Assembly (NCBI GenBank): GCA_034667525.1
Contig: JAXDJO010000023.1
Coordinates: 3,334-67,333 of the forward strand
From: DATAPE01 sp034667525
Lineage (GTDB): Bacteria; Actinomycetota; CADDZG01; WHSQ01
DNA: 64,000 nt
Direction: 5' to 3'
Part shown: piece by piece, positions 48,800 to 57,059 of the stretch
How positions within the stretch are numbered: position 1 is the stretch's first letter
Layout: each line of letters begins with the position of its first letter
The notes under the pieces: generated by a model
The model's input: only the letters and a program-made list of their open reading frames with translations
The model's database searches: none
What the model was told of the DNA's origin: nothing
Program-made: the position numbers and the translations under genes

Positions 48800-49792
48800 A
48801 TGAACGGGACTCACGCAGCTTCGCCAGTAAACCCGGTCCTGACGGGGAACCAGCGACGGTTCGTCGATCGGTTCGGAGACCATGGCCTTTATGTGATCAC
48901 CCTCCTGTCCGCGCTGGGGTCGGTCGTCATCGCCGGCGGGCTTGCGTACAAGGTTTTGAGCGAGGCACGCATCGCGATCTCGACCTTCGGACTCGGATTT
49001 CTCACTACTGGAAACTGGGACCCCGTACACAACCATTTCGGGGCCGTCGAATTCATCTTCGGAACAGCCGTGAGCTCATTCGGAGCGCTTCTGATTGCTA
49101 CGCCCTTGTCGATCGCCATCGCCCTGTTTCTGACGGAACTTTCTCCGCGTCGTGCACGAACTCCTATCGGCATCCTGGTTGAGCTCCTCGCCGCCATACC
49201 AAGCGTCATCCTGGGGCTGTGGGGCATCCTGATCCTTGGGCCGGTCCTGCAAAGGACGATAGAGCCGGCTCTCCACTCGGCACTGCATCGGACCCCGTTC
49301 ATAGGCAATCTGTTCGGCACGAACTATTCGATAGTCGGGCTGTTCCCGGCGATCCTCATCCTGACGATCATGACCGTGCCCATCGTCTCGAGCCTCACGC
49401 GGGAGATCTTCGCCACAGTGCCATCGGGAACCAAGGAGGCATCGCTGGCACTAGGGGCAACGCGGTGGGAGATGATCAAGACATCAGTCCTTCCCTATTC
49501 ACGATCCGGCATCATCGGGGCGGTCATCCTGGGATTAGGGCGGGCCGTTGGTGAGGCCATCGCTGTAACGCAAGTGATCGGAGGTTCGGAAGGAATCCAT
49601 TCCAACATCTTCTTGCCGGCCGACACCCTTGCGAGCCGGATCGCAGGCCAGTACCAGGGGGCCACCACCCAGTTGCAGATCTCGTCTATCGCCTACCTCG
49701 GAGCGATCTTGCTGGTCTTATCCGTCATCTTCAACGGAGTGGCGCGTTTGCTGGTTCGGAACGCTCGAGGCCGTCTCCAGGATGCCCGGTGA
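48800..49792 (+). CDS. pstC: Phosphate ABC transporter permease PstC
   Basis: A 330-aa permease with six main helices. The first is LYVITLLSALGSVVIAGGL, and the coupling-loop EAA motif reads EASLALGATRWEMIKTSVLPYSRSGIIGAVILGLGRAVGEAIA. The ATG at 48800 is preferred to a TTG at 48782. It is 79 bp from pstS, and its stop overlaps the pstA start by 4 bp. Confidence 0.95.
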   Translation: MNGTHAASPVNPVLTGNQRRFVDRFGDHGLYVITLLSALGSVVIAGGLAYKVLSEARIAISTFGLGFLTTGNWDPVHNHFGAVEFIFGTAVSSFGALLIATPLSIAIALFLTELSPRRARTPIGILVELLAAIPSVILGLWGILILGPVLQRTIEPALHSALHRTPFIGNLFGTNYSIVGLFPAILILTIMTVPIVSSLTREIFATVPSGTKEASLALGATRWEMIKTSVLPYSRSGIIGAVILGLGRAVGEAIAVTQVIGGSEGIHSNIFLPADTLASRIAGQYQGATTQLQISSIAYLGAILLVLSVIFNGVARLLVRNARGRLQDAR

Positions 49793-50691
49793 CTGTGTCG
49801 ACCAACGAGATGTCCCAAAGAGGTCCGTGCGCGCAGACCGGAAACCTTCGGCGCCGCCGCTTGATCAACCGGGCGTTGGAAGTCACAGCGTGGGTGGCGG
49901 CGGTCATCGCGGTGGGGACACTCGCGGTGGTGATCGGGAGCGTGGTCTTGAAGGGAATCAGTTCACTCAGCTGGCAGTTCCTTACCACGCCGACAGCTCC
50001 CTTCGGAAGCGGTGGCGGCATCTCGAATGCAATCATTGGCACGGGCATCTTGGTGGCCGTGGCGACCGCCATGGCGGTTCCGTTGGGCATGCTGATAGCC
50101 ATCTTTACGAGCGAGCTCGCGGGGCCGCGTCTTTCCTTCTTGTTCCGGTACGTGCTCGATGTCCTTAACGGCGTTCCGACCATCATCATCGGCATCTTTA
50201 TCTTTGGACTGATGGTCGTTGGCCACCAACAGAGCGGTCTGGCGGGCTCGGTGGCGCTGACGATAGTGATGTTGCCGCTGGTCGCTCGTTCGTCCCATGA
50301 AGTGCTCTCTCTAGTCCCCGATGCGGTGAAGGAGGCCGCCATGGCGCTGGGAGCGAGCCGGTGGAGGACGACCTTGACGGTCGTCGTGCCGACCGCCCTC
50401 AGCGGGATGATCACGGGAGCCCTGCTTGCCGTTGCCCGAGCGGCGGGCGAAACGGCGCCGCTCCTTTTTACGAGTTCGATCTTCCCGAACCTCGTGCAAA
50501 CCAAGCTGTCTCAAGCGTTGCCGAACATCCCGGTGACGATCTTCCAATTCTCGGAGTCTCCCGAGCCGGCTAAGCATGCTCAAGCCTGGGCGGCGGCTTT
50601 GGTGCTCATCGCTTTCGTGCTCCTGATCAATGTGACCGCTCGGTCCTTCCTGGCGCGTTCTCGCCGCCAGCTTGGGTCCTCAGGTCGATGA
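49789..50691 (+). CDS. pstA: Phosphate ABC transporter permease PstA
   Basis: A 300-aa permease with helices from about residue 28. The conserved loop is EAAMALGASRWRTTLTVVVPTALSGMITGALLAVARAAGETAPLL, and VLDVLNGVPTIIIGIF matches the PstA family. The GTG start overlaps the pstC stop (GTGA). It forms the channel with PstC. Confidence 0.95.
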   Translation: MTVSTNEMSQRGPCAQTGNLRRRRLINRALEVTAWVAAVIAVGTLAVVIGSVVLKGISSLSWQFLTTPTAPFGSGGGISNAIIGTGILVAVATAMAVPLGMLIAIFTSELAGPRLSFLFRYVLDVLNGVPTIIIGIFIFGLMVVGHQQSGLAGSVALTIVMLPLVARSSHEVLSLVPDAVKEAAMALGASRWRTTLTVVVPTALSGMITGALLAVARAAGETAPLLFTSSIFPNLVQTKLSQALPNIPVTIFQFSESPEPAKHAQAWAAALVLIAFVLLINVTARSFLARSRRQLGSSGR

Positions 50692-50739
50692 ACGGATGCA
50701 ATGTAACGTCGGAGTTGTGACCGAACCGAAGGGTCCGAA

Positions 50740-51603
50740 ATGCCAGATACGAAGGAAAAGATCTCGGCCCGCCTCGTCCCCCGAGCCGAACCGGAAGGCG
50801 ATATGAGGGTAACGACTGGGGCCGCACAACAGGAGGTTGCAGGCGATACGAGCCGTCAGGTCAGACTCCAAGAGCTAAACGCGTTCTATGGAAACCATCA
50901 AGCAGTTCGCGATGTGAACCTCGCCTTCGAGCCCGGCCGGGTCACCGGGATCATCGGGCCCTCGGGTTGCGGAAAGTCGACGCTGGTGCGATGCGTGAAC
51001 CGAATGCACGAGGAGATTCCTGGTGCTCGGTCTGAAGGACAGGTGCTTCTGGACGGCGTAGACCTCCACGACCGCGCGATCGACGTCGTATCGGTTCGGC
51101 GATTCGTGGGAATGGTGTTCCAAAAGCCCAATCCCTTTCCGACGATGTCAATCTTCGGCAACGTTGCCGCTGGGCTTCGATTTACAGGCACCCCCCGCAA
51201 CGAGGTGGCCGACCGTGTGACCGAAGCTCTGCAGGGGGCGGGTCTGTGGGACGAGGTGAAAGACAGGCTGTCGAGCTCCGGACTCAGCCTTTCGGGCGGC
51301 CAGCAGCAGCGGCTTTGCATCGCCCGGGCTCTCGCCGTGCAGCCACAGGTACTGCTGATGGACGAGCCCTGCTCCGCCCTCGACCCGATCGCCACGTTGA
51401 AGATCGAAGAGTTGATCGGCGAGCTGAAGGACAAGGTCACGATTGTCCTAGTCACTCACAACATGCAACAGGCGGCTCGGATCGCGGACACAACAGCCTT
51501 CATGCTCGGAGGGGAACTTATAGAGGTGGATTCCACCGAGAAGATGTTCACCAATCCGAGCGACGAGCGAACGGAGCAGTACGTCACAGGCAAGTACGGC
51601 TGA
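50740..51603 (+). CDS. pstB: Phosphate ABC transporter ATP-binding protein PstB
   Basis: A 287-aa ABC ATPase. Walker A is GPSGCGKST near residue 74, the Q loop FQKPNPFP, the signature LSGGQQQRL and Walker B LLMDEPCSALDP, followed by the switch His in LVTHNMQQAARI. The first 40 residues are an extra hydrophilic N-terminal extension; an internal ATG before RVTTGA is a possible alternative start. It closes the pstSCAB operon. Confidence 0.96.
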   Translation: MPDTKEKISARLVPRAEPEGDMRVTTGAAQQEVAGDTSRQVRLQELNAFYGNHQAVRDVNLAFEPGRVTGIIGPSGCGKSTLVRCVNRMHEEIPGARSEGQVLLDGVDLHDRAIDVVSVRRFVGMVFQKPNPFPTMSIFGNVAAGLRFTGTPRNEVADRVTEALQGAGLWDEVKDRLSSSGLSLSGGQQQRLCIARALAVQPQVLLMDEPCSALDPIATLKIEELIGELKDKVTIVLVTHNMQQAARIADTTAFMLGGELIEVDSTEKMFTNPSDERTEQYVTGKYG

Positions 51604-51738
51604 GCCACCGCCCAAAGCGATCTTCCGCCGAGTGCTGGAGAGGGCGTTTTCGGGAGCCGGATGCTTGCCCCAAGTAACCGAAGGGGGCCGGGGGGTGGCC
51701 CGCCGACGGTTACGTGGCGATCACGCTAGCTGGGCCGG

Positions 51739-51757
51739 ATGAACGCACCGCGAACAA
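51739..51757 (-). promoter_or_regulatory. Candidate PHO box upstream of the PhoU-like/pit genes (reverse orientation)
   Basis: GAAC occurs at 51741 and 51752, 11 bp apart, so the minus strand reads GTTCG and GTTCA as direct repeats. It lies about 70 bp before the PhoU-like gene, in a 220-bp gap after pstB. The orientation is opposite to the site before pstS. Confidence 0.4.
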
Positions 51758-51823
51758 TGGTCGATCTTCATATGAAGACCTGCGGTTAGCCTTCGCGGGC
51801 CGATATCGATCAACGGAGGTCCG

Positions 51824-52441
51824 ATGCGTCTACGAGTACTACAGGGAGAACGATCCTTCTTTGATCTGTTCGAAAAGTTGGCGACCACCGTCCTGACCGG
51901 GGCAGATGAGCTGCTCGATCTGTTGAAGAACTATCACGACCTGGATCGGAAGACCCAACGGGTCCTGGATATAGAGCACGAGGGCGATGAGCTGACTCAT
52001 GAGGTGATGCGGAGACTCAATACCAGTTTCGTAACACCGTTCGACCGAGAGGATATCCAGCAGCTGGCTTCGAACCTCGACGATGTCCTGGACCACATCG
52101 AAGCCGCGGCTGAATTCCTCCAGCTGCACAAGATCGATCAACCGCTTCCTCAGATGATCTCGCTTATGGAGACGCTGGCAGACTCCGCGCGCAAGACGGC
52201 GGCGGCCATGCCGAAACTCAGGAAGATGAAAGACCTTGACCAGTACTGGATCGAGATCAACCGTCTCGAGAACGAGGGCGACCGGTTCTACCGGCGCACG
52301 ATCGCGGAACTCTTCTCGGGCGATTACAAAGCGATGGATGTGTTGAAGTGGAAAGAGATCATCGAGCAGATCGAGCAAGGGATCGACCGCTTAGAGGATG
52401 TTGCCAACACCATCGAGACGATCTCACTCAAGCAGAGCTGA
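51824..52441 (+). CDS. DUF47/PhoU-like Pit accessory protein
   Basis: A 205-aa all-helical protein of the DUF47 family. It opens MRLRVLQGERSFFDLFEKLA, the usual start, and has the metal-site motif LDIEHEGDELTHEVMRRLNTSFVTPFDREDI, with a second at LENEGDRFYRRTI. GGAGG precedes the ATG. DUF47 genes are almost always next to pit and are thought to modulate the transporter. The stop overlaps the pit start (TGATG). Confidence 0.93.
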   Translation: MRLRVLQGERSFFDLFEKLATTVLTGADELLDLLKNYHDLDRKTQRVLDIEHEGDELTHEVMRRLNTSFVTPFDREDIQQLASNLDDVLDHIEAAAEFLQLHKIDQPLPQMISLMETLADSARKTAAAMPKLRKMKDLDQYWIEINRLENEGDRFYRRTIAELFSGDYKAMDVLKWKEIIEQIEQGIDRLEDVANTIETISLKQS

Positions 52442-53583
52442 TGTTCAACCTGAGCTTCGAAGCGATAGTAATCATTCTCGTGGCATTGGCTTTCGACTTC
52501 GTCAACGGATTCCATGATGCCGCCAACTCCATAGCTACCGTGGTTTCGACGCGAGTGCTGACACCGAGGCTTGCTGTGGCCTGGGCCGCGGTGTGGAACT
52601 TCGTCGCCTTCCTTGTGTTCGGAACCGCGGTAGCTAAGACCGTCGGGGCGGGAACTATCGATCTGGGGCGGTTGGCGACGCGCACAGACGGGTTCAATGT
52701 CATCCTCGCGGCGGTCGTCGGTGCGATCGCGTTTGACCTGATCACGTGGTACCTGGGCCTTCCCACCTCCTCCTCCCATGCACTTGCCGGCGGTTTAGTG
52801 GGTGCAGCTCTCGTGTACGGAGGTCCATCGATGCTCATTTCCTCCGGCATCACAAAGATCGCGCTGTTCATCGTGATCTCTCCCATAGTGGGATTCGTTC
52901 TGGCAGTGGTCATCGAGAATGTAGTCCTCCTGATCACCGATCCGGTGGTCAGATCCACCAATGCGACAGTGAAGGGCGCCAATGGCGTCTTTAGGAAGTT
53001 GCAGCTGGTTTCGGCGGCCGCGTTCTCGTTGGGCCACGGCGCCAACGACGCACAGAAGACGATGGGCATCATCGCAGCCGTGGTGTTTATCGACGCTCAT
53101 GCAGGCAAACCCGTCGGCGGAGAATTGTCCATCCGCTTGTGGATGGTCCTCCTCGCCCACAGCGCCATCGCCCTAGGAACCCTTGCCGGCGGCTGGCGGA
53201 TCGTTCACACGCTGGGTTCGAAGCTAACCAAGTTGCAACCGGTGGGTGGGTTTGCTGCCGAGTCGGCCGCAGCATTCACTCTGTTCACTACTGCCCACTA
53301 TGGGATTCCCGTGTCCACCACGCACACCATCACGGGTGCCGTTATCGGCGTGGGAACCACTAACCGATTCTCCGCCGTCCACTGGGGGCTCACCGGGCGG
53401 GTGCTCTACGCGTGGTTGCTGACGCTCCCAGGTGCCGCTCTCATCGCCGCCTTGGCCTACGGCGTTTTCACCGTGGTGCCCGCGGAAGGCGTTGCCACGG
53501 TTGGTCTGGTGGCGGCCGCATCGATAGGGATCCTGTTAACTGCTCGCAAGCGGCACGAGGCGGTGCTTTACGCGCCTCCGTGA
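52441..53583 (+). CDS. pit: Low-affinity inorganic phosphate transporter (PiT family)
   Basis: A 380-aa sodium- or proton-coupled phosphate permease with about ten helices. Both PiT signatures are present: FVNGFHDAANSIATVV near the N-terminus and GHGANDAQKTMGII in the second half. STTHTITGAVIGVG is also typical. The ATG at 52441 overlaps the accessory-gene stop by one base, so an upstream frame from 52348 is not used. Placing Pit beside Pst gives one locus with high- and low-affinity uptake. Confidence 0.95.
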   Translation: MFNLSFEAIVIILVALAFDFVNGFHDAANSIATVVSTRVLTPRLAVAWAAVWNFVAFLVFGTAVAKTVGAGTIDLGRLATRTDGFNVILAAVVGAIAFDLITWYLGLPTSSSHALAGGLVGAALVYGGPSMLISSGITKIALFIVISPIVGFVLAVVIENVVLLITDPVVRSTNATVKGANGVFRKLQLVSAAAFSLGHGANDAQKTMGIIAAVVFIDAHAGKPVGGELSIRLWMVLLAHSAIALGTLAGGWRIVHTLGSKLTKLQPVGGFAAESAAAFTLFTTAHYGIPVSTTHTITGAVIGVGTTNRFSAVHWGLTGRVLYAWLLTLPGAALIAALAYGVFTVVPAEGVATVGLVAAASIGILLTARKRHEAVLYAPP

Positions 53584-53633
53584 TCGGGGCTCGCTCTTGA
53601 CTCGAAGGGCGGTTGGATTGGTATAACTCGATC

Positions 53634-53942
53634 ATGGACGAACAAGATCAACTGAAGAAGCTTCGGGAGCAGTCGAAGCAGGACCACGACTTGATCCGAA
53701 AAGCTGCCGATACCCTCGCCGAGATCGGCCGCAACGAAGGGTTAGCTGACGAGCACGCTGACGTGCTCACCGCCCTGCGCATCCGCCTGGAGGGAAAGAA
53801 GCGCGCCTCGCTCGATGAGCTGCTAACCGTGACGAAGGACATAGCAGGAAAGAAGGACCTGGGCGACGTCCTCACCGGCGAGCCGAGCACGGCCGAATGG
53901 CCATCCGTGGAAGACAAGAAGCGAGAGTGGCCGGGAGCCTAA
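53634..53942 (+). CDS. Hypothetical small charged helical protein
   Basis: A 102-aa hydrophilic protein with Lys/Glu/Asp-rich helices (DQLKKLREQSKQDHDLIRKAADTLAEIG) and no recognised family. The ATG at 53634 is used; a TTG 21 bp upstream has a slightly better purine-rich region. Its stop overlaps the stop of the convergent PAC2 gene by 4 bp. Codon use is like its neighbours, which supports a real gene. Confidence 0.6.
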   Translation: MDEQDQLKKLREQSKQDHDLIRKAADTLAEIGRNEGLADEHADVLTALRIRLEGKKRASLDELLTVTKDIAGKKDLGDVLTGEPSTAEWPSVEDKKREWPGA

Positions 53943-54823
53943 GAGGCGTCTCCGCGTTCACGAAGAAAGTGCTCGAGTTCGGCAGCAAGAGAGTCGCCGG
54001 AGGGAAGTTCGTTCGGATCGATCAACTCTTCTCGGGATCGTTCATCGGAGCGCTCCTCCAGCAGCTGCACGTAGGCACGAACATCATCGTCGTCGTTGAC
54101 CATCTCGGTTACACGTTGGTCATAGGAAGCGGCGGCAGCTTCCAATGGCTCAGTTTCGACCGGGAAACCGATCAGCTCGGTGGTCTGCCTGACAAGGGCG
54201 AGCGCCACCTTGGGATTCGGGGTAATGGCAAGGTAGTGCGGTACCGCGGCCCAGAGACTCGCCGAAGGGATGCCTGAGTGCGCGAGTGCATCGTGGAGCA
54301 CACCTACGATGCCGGTTGGCCCTTCGTAGCGCGATCGTTCCAAGCCGAGCTGTTCCATGAGAGTTTCGGAACCCGCAGTGCCGGTGATATGCACCGGCCT
54401 GGAGTGCGGCACATCTGCCAAGAGAGCCCCGAGCGTTACCACCATCTGAACGTTGTGTTCCATCGCGATCTCCACGATCGTGCGTGCGAAGGTCCTCCAT
54501 CGCAGATTGGGCTCGGTTCCGACTAACACCAGGGCGTCTCGTTCGGCTCCCTCGATGCGAGCAGCCCAAAATTCATTCGCCGGCCACGTCACCTTCCGCG
54601 TCAGGCCGTCGACCAGCTCGACCTGAGGCCGCGTGACCTGAAAATCGTAGAACTCTTCGGGATCGAGGGAAGCGACCCTTTCTCCGGCCCATACGCGCGC
54701 CAGATGCATGGCTGCGAAGGTGGCGCCTTCTCCGGCGTCGTTCCACCCTCGGAAGGCCGCAATCAGCACCGGATCGCGAAGTTCCTTGTCAGCGTGTTCG
54801 TAAACCATCTCACCCTCTGTCAT
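53939..54823 (-). CDS. PAC2-family protein
   Basis: A 294-aa protein of the PAC2 family, related to eukaryotic proteasome assembly chaperone 2. Signature text includes LIAAFRGWNDAGEGATFAAMHL, FYDFQVTRPQVELVDGLTRKVTWP, VVTLGALLADVPHSRPV, GPTGIVGVL, SLWAAVPHYLAITPNPKVALALV. The actinobacterial members' role is not established; a link to the proteasome is inferred from the family name and from bpa in the same window. An acidic C-terminus (about 240-294) is predicted helical. It is divergent from the ogt-like gene by 19 bp. Confidence 0.9.
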   Translation of the reverse strand: MTEGEMVYEHADKELRDPVLIAAFRGWNDAGEGATFAAMHLARVWAGERVASLDPEEFYDFQVTRPQVELVDGLTRKVTWPANEFWAARIEGAERDALVLVGTEPNLRWRTFARTIVEIAMEHNVQMVVTLGALLADVPHSRPVHITGTAGSETLMEQLGLERSRYEGPTGIVGVLHDALAHSGIPSASLWAAVPHYLAITPNPKVALALVRQTTELIGFPVETEPLEAAAASYDQRVTEMVNDDDDVRAYVQLLEERSDERSREELIDPNELPSGDSLAAELEHFLRERGDAS

Positions 54824-54842
54824 CGGCTTTAAAGTAAAGGGT

Positions 54843-55397
54843 ATGCGTTCAGTGAGGTATTACTGCCAGCCTTCGCCGCTCGGCGAGCTTCTCGTGGGGG
54901 TGACTTCAGAAGGTCTGTGCCTGATCCACTGGGGCGACCCCTGCCCGGCGATGGCGCGTCTGCAGCAAAGCTTTGACAGGGTGCTGCCCGTAAGCCCGAT
55001 CCCCCCGGTGCGATCGCAACTGGAGGAGTATCTCGCGGGAAAACGGCAGTCCTTTACGCTCCCGCTCGATCTCTCGCTGGCGAGCCCCTTCGGGAGGACC
55101 GTGCTCACAGAATTGGCTCGGATCCCGTTCGGTGAGCTGATCACCTACGGTGCGCTTGCCAAGAGAGTCCATAGTTATCCCCGCGCCGTGGGAGGAGCGG
55201 TCGGGCGCAACCCGATCCCGATCGTGATCGCCTGTCATCGTGTCGTGGGCGCGGGCGGATCCATAGGCGGGTTCTCCGGGGGCCTGGAACGCAAGCATTT
55301 CCTGCTCGGGCTCGAGGGGGCACAGCTTGGGAACGGCCGGAGCCGAAAGGCTTCGTCTGGCTCTCTGACAAGTTCCCCCGGGAAGTCGTCCGACTAG
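54843..55397 (+). CDS. ogt: Methylated-DNA--protein-cysteine methyltransferase-like (Ogt/Ada C-terminal type)
   Basis: A 184-aa suicide repair protein that would remove alkyl groups from O6-alkylguanine. The HTH segment RIPFGELITYGALAKRV and arginine-finger region AVGGAVGRNPIPI are normal. The acceptor cysteine (about residue 131) sits in IACHRVVG; most family members have PCHRV, so the proline is replaced by alanine. The C-terminal 25 residues are a Ser/Gly-rich extension. The short gap to tRNA-Sec (18 bp) is notable. Confidence 0.9.
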   Translation: MRSVRYYCQPSPLGELLVGVTSEGLCLIHWGDPCPAMARLQQSFDRVLPVSPIPPVRSQLEEYLAGKRQSFTLPLDLSLASPFGRTVLTELARIPFGELITYGALAKRVHSYPRAVGGAVGRNPIPIVIACHRVVGAGGSIGGFSGGLERKHFLLGLEGAQLGNGRSRKASSGSLTSSPGKSSD

Positions 55398-55415
55398 GCT
55401 GTTTCGCTCCTCATG

Positions 55416-55507
55416 GGAGGCGAAAGGGGACTGGTGTCCCTCCTGGTCTTCAAAACCAGTGCGCCGGGCGATCCCCGGTGGGCGGGTTCGATTCCCGTCC
55501 GCCTCCG
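55416..55507 (+). tRNA. selC: tRNA-Sec (anticodon TCA)
   Basis: A 92-nt selenocysteine tRNA. The acceptor GGAGGCG (55416-55422) pairs with CGCCTCC (55500-55506), followed by discriminator G; the eighth pair expected in bacterial tRNA-Sec appears as A-C. The D arm is the long type (GGGAC-TGGT-GTCCC). The anticodon stem CTGGT/ACCAG encloses CTTCAAA, placing TCA at 55450-55452. The extra arm is very long. It completes the Sec machinery with selA and selB, 23-25 kb upstream. Confidence 0.95.
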
Positions 55508-55722
55508 CTAATGCTCTGACCTGTTTCTGGCATCGCAGCTTGCTCACTCTCCTTTAGGAGCCTGCGAACCTCTTCCGCCAAGTAGCGACGGTGGCCGCCC
55601 ACCGTCCGCATCGTGGTCAGCTTGCCAGTCTTCGACCACCGCCTGACCGTCTTGGGATCAACCCGGAACAAAGCCGCTACTTCGGCCAGCGTTAGCACAT
55701 CGGAACTCGGTTGGCCCTTCAT
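55450..55722 (-). CDS. BldC-like MerR-superfamily DNA-binding protein
   Basis: A 90-aa protein. Residues 10-60 (LTLAEVAALFRVDPKTVRRWSKTGKLTTMRTVGGHRRYLAEEV) form a winged helix very close to Streptomyces BldC, a developmental repressor. After that the frame runs into the antisense of tRNA-Sec: the last 19 codons (SGGGRESNPP onward) are the complement of the tRNA. The stop TGA is exactly the complement of the anticodon. The functional protein probably needs only the first 65-70 residues. The ATG at 55722 gives the expected N-terminus. It is convergent with ogt and tRNA-Sec. Confidence 0.85.
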   Translation of the reverse strand: MKGQPSSDVLTLAEVAALFRVDPKTVRRWSKTGKLTTMRTVGGHRRYLAEEVRRLLKESEQAAMPETGQSISGGGRESNPPTGDRPAHWF

Positions 55723-55975
55723 CTGCGTGTCTGCACTGTGTAGAGGCAGTCCCTTCTTCGTCGAACTATGGGTATTAGCTCCGGCATCGAGTACGTACTA
55801 CTGGCTGTTCGTTCGGTTGAGAAAAATACCTGTTCGAAGGCTTTGGGGCACAGATAAGGCACTGCGATTGGTCCTCTGAGCTGCCTTTAGCTTGGATTCG
55901 GAGTGAAAGATTGTTAAGACCTTCGCAGATCCCCGCACTGGTACGTAACAAGCTACGACTGGCCGGGTCGGGATC

Positions 55976-56836
55976 TCATGAGGGAACGACTTCCGTTCCC
56001 GGAGCAGATCGCTCGAGCGCTTCCCACCCGCTGTCCCTGGCACGCTCCGCTTCCTCCGCCCTGCCCCCTCCTCTCAACCCGAACAACCTCTTGGCGAACA
56101 ACAGATAGACGGCGATGGCCACATTGATGATCAGCGTGACGACCTTAAGGGCTGAGGTCTTGTGGATGAGCTCGAGGATCTCAAACGGGATCAGAAGCGT
56201 CGTGGCGATGAACGTGAGGTATTCGGCCCATCGCTTAGCGAGCCAGAGACCGACCATTTCCGCCGCTTCCAGCACGGCGTAAGCGACGACGAAGACGCCA
56301 ACCTCATACAGGTGGGTGGGGGTGATCCTGAAGAAGTGACGCAGGCGAGCCAGAGCGGACGAACCGGAACTCGTAACGGGTCCTCCAGCGCCTCCTTGGA
56401 GAACGTCCATGATCTTGAGGTAATCCCGGCGCAGCGTCGTTTCATGTTTGGCGAAAGCAAAGATCAGCACCGCCAAAACCGTGAGTACTAGAACATGGAT
56501 CGCTCGATCGACGGCGATGGTTCGGAGAACATAGCGATCCCTAAGCGGACGGCCGCGCAACGGCAGCTCGATCTGGTCCCGCTCGGGGGGGTGCTCTCGA
56601 GCTGGATGTTCGGGAGCTTGCAGAGGCAGCCACGAGTCACACCTGAGGCACCTGAACCAGCGCAGGCCGCCACCCTCCCTGGCGAGGAGCGCGTCTTGAG
56701 GTCGCAGATTTCTTGCATCGGTGCCTACCAATTCATGACCGTGAAGCCCGCAGCCGATCAATTCGTACCGGAGCTTCGGCCGGAAACGCTTGGTGGCCTC
56801 CGTCCCGGGGGGATTCTCTTGAAGATCCTCTCGCAC
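55976..56836 (-). CDS. DUF2127 membrane protein
   Basis: A 286-aa protein. The N-terminal 75 residues have a hydrophilic region with CGLHGHELVG and CLRCDSWLP, which looks like a small metal-binding site. The DUF2127 membrane domain (about 105-265) follows with four helices, including AIHVLVLTVLAVLIFAFA and LYEVGVFVVAYAVLEAAEMVGLWLAKRWAEYLTF. Family function is unknown. The C-terminus is charged. The neighbours give no clear lead. Confidence 0.85.
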   Translation of the reverse strand: MREDLQENPPGTEATKRFRPKLRYELIGCGLHGHELVGTDARNLRPQDALLAREGGGLRWFRCLRCDSWLPLQAPEHPAREHPPERDQIELPLRGRPLRDRYVLRTIAVDRAIHVLVLTVLAVLIFAFAKHETTLRRDYLKIMDVLQGGAGGPVTSSGSSALARLRHFFRITPTHLYEVGVFVVAYAVLEAAEMVGLWLAKRWAEYLTFIATTLLIPFEILELIHKTSALKVVTLIINVAIAVYLLFAKRLFGLRGGGRAEEAERARDSGWEALERSAPGTEVVPS

Positions 56837-56923
56837 CGCTGTTTGTCCCTCGCCTTTTTCGGCTCAAACTAGCCTGTCATCGACAACCTGGCGAGGCGGG
56901 GTCGCGACCGAGGGTCCGATCGT

Positions 56924-57052
56924 CTACATCCAGAACGAGTTGCGGTGCATCTTAAGGATCTGCTCCAGGCGCTGCATCTGATCCTTGCCCCTAGCCAACG
57001 CAAAGCCGAGAACGCCGCCGGAAAGGGCGATCGCCGTAAGGAATTTCGTCAT
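56924..57052 (-). CDS. Small membrane-associated protein (42 aa)
   Basis: A 42-aa ORF with a very strong ribosome site (GGAGGGAGG) before its ATG. It has one short hydrophobic segment (TAIALSGGVLGFALA) and a basic amphipathic tail (MQRLEQILKMHRN). It begins 7 bp after the stop of a small cysteine-rich ORF, and that ORF's last codons contain its ribosome site, so the two are probably coupled. No family recognised. Confidence 0.6.
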   Translation of the reverse strand: MTKFLTAIALSGGVLGFALARGKDQMQRLEQILKMHRNSFWM

Positions 57053-57059
57053 GGGTAAC

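Noticed and set aside
47945..49036. Long minus-strand ORF (363 aa) opposite pstS-pstC
   Set aside because: It is a shadow of two clear transport genes and has arginine-rich low-quality sequence.
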